Positions 7,198-9,616 of a stretch of DNA of 9,616 nucleotides are shown in pieces; positions within the stretch are counted from its first letter, which is position 1, and each line of letters opens with the position of its first letter. The notes beneath the pieces were generated by a model. The model had not been told where the DNA came from. It saw nothing but the letters and a program-made list of their open reading frames with translations, and did not search any database. The translations under genes and the position numbers were made by a program. This DNA comes from an uncultured Lachnospiraceae bacterium (GTDB lineage: Bacteria > Bacillota > Clostridia > Lachnospirales > Lachnospiraceae), in contig CAJJNI010000083.1 of NCBI GenBank assembly GCA_905193085.1, positions 1 through 9,616 of the forward strand. Direction: 5' to 3'.

Positions 7198-8871
7198 TTA
7201 ATACAAATGTTTATTTTCAATTTTTATTTCTCTGTCGCAGTAATTAAGAACAGATTTTCTATGTGTAATCAAAAGGCATGTGGGTTTAGGCTTTAATTTT
7301 TTCAAGCCTTCCAACACCTTTATTTCCGTTTTTTCATCTAATGAAGATGTTGCTTCATCCAATATTAAAAATGGAGCTTTTCTTACCAAAGCACGCGCTA
7401 TTGCAATTCTTTGTGCCTGTCCTTCTGAAAGACCATGTCCACGCTCTCCAATAACTGTATCAATGCCTTTTGGCAGTTCCATTATAAAATCGTATGCTGA
7501 ACTCATTTTTAAAGCTTCTGTTATTTCTTCATCAGTAGCTGCCAGATTTCCCATTTGTATATTTTCTTTTATCGTTCCGCTAAAAAGTGTATTTCCCTGC
7601 GGAACATATGAAATAAACTCTCTCGTTGCCGCATTTGCTATTTCACTCTCACCCGACTGATTATAAAACTCAATTATACCATCTTTCTGGCTCATAAATG
7701 ACATCATAAGTCTTACAAGTGTCGTTTTGCCAATTCCTGATTCACCGACAATCGCAACAAATTCGCCTGGCTTTATGTTTAAAGACACATCATCTAAAAC
7801 TTTTTCATCTGTATAACCAAAGCTTAAGCCTTTTACAGACACTCCTACCTGTTTTGCATCTATATTCTCATCTGCCCTGTATTCATGCTGTATATTTTCA
7901 AGCTCCATTATTCTCCCAGCCGATGTAAGTATCGAGACAATTTTAGGTATCTGCTGTGCAAGTCCCACTATAGGAGCCTGTATCCTGTTTACAAGAGTAA
8001 GGAACACAGACATCGTACCGTATGTAATAAGACTTGCCGAAACCTGAATTGAACCGATAACAAATGCAACTATATATCCAAGCTGGAAAGAAAAACTCAT
8101 TGTAGAAGAACTCAGAAGACTCACCCTGCTTCTTTTGTATATCCAGTAAAATCTTTCATCTCGTAATTTTGTAAGCCTGTCTATTGAGTACTGTTCATTT
8201 GAAAATGATTTGACGATTAAAATATTTGCAAGGCTTTCCTGCAAAAATGAACGGTATGCTGATTCACTCTCCTGGACTTTCGTCTGAAGCTTTTTTAATT
8301 TTCTGCCAAGTAAGAAGCTTATTATTGATGCCACAGGTGCAATTAAAAGAGCAAAAACAGCAAGCAGAGGTGCAAAATAAAACAATGTGAAAAATGTTGC
8401 AATCAACTCTATTAAAAGCTGTATAATTGTCGGAATGACAAATATAATTCCATCTGAAATCTGTCCTGCATCACTTGTAAGACGTGTCATTAAATCACCT
8501 GTATGATATTTTGTAACATCCATCCAATGTGAGCGTATAATTTTTTCATACACCTGTTTTCTTATTCCAAATGAAAACTTTTCATTAAGCATAATTGATA
8601 TAAGGCTGCTTATTACCGTCAACAGCAGATTTAATATTATCATTACACCATATACAGCTACTGAAAACACGGCTACATGCCCGCCCTGTGCATTATCTAT
8701 AATAGCTTTAGATTCAAGTGCCATTCCAATAGAAATACCGGTAAGTACCATTTGAATAAGCATAAAAACTATCATCTTAGGTATATATGGTTTTGTATAC
8801 TGCATCAGCCACTTAGCATACGCAGCATTATTATGCCAGTTTTTAAAAAATCCAACTATCTTCTTCCACAT
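7198..8871 (-). CDS. ABC exporter, fused membrane and ATPase domains (lasso peptide D-like)
   Basis: A 557-residue half-transporter that would work as a homodimer in the inner membrane. Six hydrophobic segments (roughly 33-53, 70-95, 141-163, 165-187, 258-280, 282-298) are followed by the ATPase: Walker A GESGIGKT (376-383), Q-loop Q425 in YVPQGN, signature LSEGQ (481-485, a variant of LSGGQ), Walker B FLILDE (501-506) and H537 in LLITH. There is no N-terminal C39 peptidase domain, so leader removal must be done by another protein, in agreement with the B2 gene. The frame is open to a TTG at 8892, but that follows a U-tract with no ribosome site; the ATG at 8871 has AAAGGG ten bases upstream and starts MWKKIVGFF. 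It lies downstream of the two precursors behind a strong terminator. Export of the mature peptide and self-immunity are the likely roles (inferred from context). Confidence 0.92.
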   Translation of the reverse strand: MWKKIVGFFKNWHNNAAYAKWLMQYTKPYIPKMIVFMLIQMVLTGISIGMALESKAIIDNAQGGHVAVFSVAVYGVMIILNLLLTVISSLISIMLNEKFSFGIRKQVYEKIIRSHWMDVTKYHTGDLMTRLTSDAGQISDGIIFVIPTIIQLLIELIATFFTLFYFAPLLAVFALLIAPVASIISFLLGRKLKKLQTKVQESESAYRSFLQESLANILIVKSFSNEQYSIDRLTKLRDERFYWIYKRSRVSLLSSSTMSFSFQLGYIVAFVIGSIQVSASLITYGTMSVFLTLVNRIQAPIVGLAQQIPKIVSILTSAGRIMELENIQHEYRADENIDAKQVGVSVKGLSFGYTDEKVLDDVSLNIKPGEFVAIVGESGIGKTTLVRLMMSFMSQKDGIIEFYNQSGESEIANAATREFISYVPQGNTLFSGTIKENIQMGNLAATDEEITEALKMSSAYDFIMELPKGIDTVIGERGHGLSEGQAQRIAIARALVRKAPFLILDEATSSLDEKTEIKVLEGLKKLKPKPTCLLITHRKSVLNYCDREIKIENKHLY

Positions 8872-8881
8872 ATGAACAGAA

Positions 8882-8887
8882 CCCTTT
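8882..8887 (-). promoter_or_regulatory. Ribosome binding site that sets the exporter start
   Basis: AAAGGG on the minus strand ends ten bases before the ATG at 8871, slightly long but usable. It lies inside the longer open frame that begins with TTG at 8892, which argues against that upstream start. Confidence 0.55.
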
Positions 8888-8895
8888 CGCAAACT

Positions 8896-8921
8896 AAAAA
8901 AGAGGCAACATAAATTGCCTC
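8896..8921 (-). terminator. Rho-independent terminator between precursor genes and exporter
   Basis: The minus-strand RNA has a perfect 7-bp stem GAGGCAA/UUGCCUC around the loop UUUAUG, followed at once by six uridines. This is a textbook intrinsic terminator placed after the second precursor gene and 25 bases before the exporter start codon. It should end most transcripts of the precursor operon and let only a fraction continue into the exporter, unless the exporter has its own start. Confidence 0.88.
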
Positions 8922-8945
8922 CTGTTAAATCATTTACCGACTAAA

Positions 8946-8957
8946 ATGTTATAACAT
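8946..8957 (-). promoter_or_regulatory. 12-bp palindrome with an extended -10 like sequence before the exporter
   Basis: ATGTTATAACAT is a perfect palindrome. Read on the minus strand it contains TGTTATAAC, an extended -10 with 5 of 6 matches, but no -35 at proper distance (the TTGACA at 8958-8963 is too close). It shares TGTTA...TAACA with the palindrome at the precursor promoter. It could be a regulator site or a weak promoter whose transcript would run straight into the terminator at 8896-8921. Confidence 0.3.
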
Positions 8958-8983
8958 CTGTCAATCATCATACTTTATCAGAT

Positions 8984-9163
8984 TTAATTAACTTCAATAT
9001 CACCATCGGTATCAGGCTTTGAATCTGTTCCGCTTCCAAAGCTTACCCAATAATTTCCATTCTGGTCTACACGAATTTCATCATATTGTGTAGCAACATT
9101 TTTGCCCTGTTTTGTCATTCTTATATCAAGCGAATGAAGTTGTGGCTTCTGCCATTCTTTCAT
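8984..9163 (-). CDS. RiPP precursor peptide 2 (lasso-type leader)
   Basis: A 59-residue peptide starting MKEWQKPQLHSLDIRMTKQG, too short for usual gene calling. W4-x-x-P7-x-L9-x-x-L12-D-I-x-x-T17 matches the leader of paeninodin-type lasso precursors, where the B1 protein binds the Y/W..P.L motif and a threonine stands two residues before the cut. A lasso core would need a small first residue and Asp or Glu at position 7-9; G20 with D28 fits a nine-residue ring but places T17 at -3. The remaining part is long, acidic and Gly/Asp rich (VDQNGNYWVSFGSG, then PDTDGDIEVN). The ATG has AGGTGG (9171-9176) seven bases upstream. It is 40/59 identical to the neighbouring precursor 71 bp upstream, showing tandem duplication. 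That it is a precursor is well supported; the nature of the product is not. Confidence 0.82.
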   Translation of the reverse strand: MKEWQKPQLHSLDIRMTKQGKNVATQYDEIRVDQNGNYWVSFGSGTDSKPDTDGDIEVN

Positions 9164-9234
9164 TATTAAACCACCTTCCCTTACCTTAAGTCACACAGAT
9201 ATTAAAAATCTGTCATAGTATTTTTCTTGTCTGA

Positions 9235-9414
9235 TTAAAGAACCTTTACTGAGCCATCAGTGTCAGGATTTGAATCAAATCCGCTCGCAAAACTTGCCCA
9301 ATAATTTCCATTCTGGTCTACCCTTAACTCATCAAAGCTTACAGCAAGATTCTTGCCCTGTTTTGTTTCCATAATATCAAGCTCTTCAAGTTGTGGCTTC
9401 TGCCATTTTTCCAT
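9235..9414 (-). CDS. RiPP precursor peptide 1 (lasso-type leader)
   Basis: A 59-residue peptide beginning MEKWQKPQLEELDIMETKQG, first gene of the precursor-exporter group. The leader KPQLEELDI..T resembles that of paeninodin precursors (KPSLEVLDV..T, from memory of that family). After T17 come K-Q-G20-K-N, with D28 nine residues from G20. The C-terminal half keeps RVDQNGNYW and SFASGFDSNPDTDG in common with precursor 2, and ends SVKVL. Differences between the copies cluster at residues 10-16, 23-30 and the last five. A second possible ring start is A43 with D51, also nine residues and matched by G43/D51 in the paralogue. The ATG at 9414 is chosen because a perfect AGGAGG (9423-9428) lies eight bases upstream. 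The strong promoter and site suggest high expression, as usual for RiPP precursors. Confidence 0.82.
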   Translation of the reverse strand: MEKWQKPQLEELDIMETKQGKNLAVSFDELRVDQNGNYWASFASGFDSNPDTDGSVKVL

Positions 9415-9448
9415 AAGTAATTCCTCCTCGTATAACAGCCTCTTTTAT

Positions 9449-9469
9449 ATATGTTAAATTTTAACATAT
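9449..9469 (-). promoter_or_regulatory. Perfect 21-bp palindrome, likely operator over the precursor -10
   Basis: Two perfect 10-bp arms, ATATGTTAAA (9449-9458) and TTTAACATAT (9460-9469), flank one central base. The palindrome contains the whole -10 hexamer of the precursor promoter and reaches the expected transcription start. A dimeric repressor bound here would block the promoter. It might instead act as a hairpin or arise from AT-rich composition, but 10 of 10 matched pairs with a 1-base centre is unlikely by chance. Confidence 0.6.
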
Positions 9470-9486
9470 CATCATATATAAAGCAA
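9458..9486 (-). promoter_or_regulatory. Promoter of the precursor peptide genes (extended -10)
   Basis: The minus strand has TAAAAT (9458-9463) preceded by TGT, an extended -10 element, and a weak -35 TTGCTT (9481-9486) at 17 bp. The start should lie near 9450, giving a leader of about 35 bases ending in AGGAGG. The weak -35 fits a promoter needing an activator, and the direct repeats just upstream are in the right place for one. Confidence 0.7.
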
Positions 9487-9616
9487 ATAATTCTAACAAT
9501 TCTGATAGACATATCAAACATTCATTATATATATTATTCCTGACAGACTTAACATAATTTATTATGCATATAATTTCTGACATACAAAGCAACATCTGTT
9601 ATGCATATAATTTCTG
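9487..9616. repeat. Array of 37-38 bp spaced direct repeats upstream of the precursor promoter
   Basis: The 18-mer TTATGCATATAATTTCTG occurs exactly twice, at 9562-9579 and 9599-9616, 37 bp apart. A third copy at 9524-9548 matches 20 of 25 bases of the copy at 9561-9585, again shifted by exactly 37 bp. A fourth, degenerate copy lies about 38 bp further on (around 9486-9507, minus strand TCAGAATTGTTAGAATTAT). The array ends next to the -35 of the precursor promoter and runs off the window at its other end. The period is too short for a CRISPR array. It looks like repeated binding sites for a regulator or a decaying tandem repeat. Confidence 0.7.

Noticed and set aside
7280..7660. 126-codon plus-strand open frame opposite the ABC ATPase domain
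   Set aside because: It is antisense to the Walker A, signature and Walker B coding region and has no features of its own.
9195..9213. Hairpin ACAGAT/ATCTGT between the two precursor genes as a terminator
   Set aside because: Only six AT-rich base pairs with a seven-base loop and no uridine tract on the minus strand; at most an RNA processing site.
9339..9521. 60-codon minus-strand open frame overlapping precursor 1
   Set aside because: It is in a different frame from the conserved precursor, starts inside the promoter and has no ribosome site at its start; it is a shadow.
9487..9616. Possible CRISPR array from the spaced repeats
   Set aside because: The period is 37-38 bp in total with about 12-19 bases between conserved parts, far below a repeat plus spacer, and the copies decay; no cas genes are present.

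Overview
The window is AT-rich, with close to consensus sigma-A promoters (many with an extended -10 TGn), AGGAGG-type ribosome binding sites and short intergenic gaps. This points to a low-GC Firmicute (Bacillota), most likely a Clostridia/Lachnospiraceae gut bacterium. The family-level guess is an inference from gene style, not from a marker gene.

Left part (1-6180), all read on the minus strand and apparently ordinary: an OmpR/PhoB-type response regulator (5412-6092) followed 16 bp later by a soluble HisKA histidine kinase (4598-5395). A YrbG-type cation/Ca2+ antiporter (3502-4527) has its own perfect TTGACA-17-TATAAT promoter overlapping the kinase stop codon. Downstream is a large SWIM-zinc-finger SNF2 helicase (1-3383) cut by the window edge.

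Right part (6181-9616) is a RiPP gene cluster of lasso-peptide type. It holds a PqqD-like leader-binding protein (lasso B1, 6181-6453, minus) and a divergent transglutaminase-like leader peptidase (lasso B2, 6610-7074, plus). It also holds an ABC exporter without peptidase domain (7198-8871, minus) and two tandem 59-residue precursor peptides too short to be called by ordinary ORF finding (8984-9163 and 9235-9414, minus). The precursors start with a leader of the form W-x-K-P-Q-L-x-x-L-D-I-x-x-T, as in paeninodin-type lasso precursors, but what follows is about 40 residues, roughly twice a normal lasso core. No asparagine-synthetase-like macrolactam cyclase (lasso C) is present in the window.

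Control elements around the cluster are clear. Strong divergent promoters serve B1 and B2. An extended -10 promoter for the first precursor is embedded in a perfect 21-bp palindrome, and upstream of it lies an array of direct repeats with a 37-38 bp period that runs off the window. A strong rho-independent terminator lies between the precursors and the exporter. A model (inference): the precursors are made in large amount as a short transcript, with limited read-through into the exporter. B1 binds the KPQL leader, B2 cuts it, an enzyme outside the window may cyclise the product, and the ABC protein exports it. The neighbouring two-component system could regulate the cluster, but nothing in the sequence proves a link.
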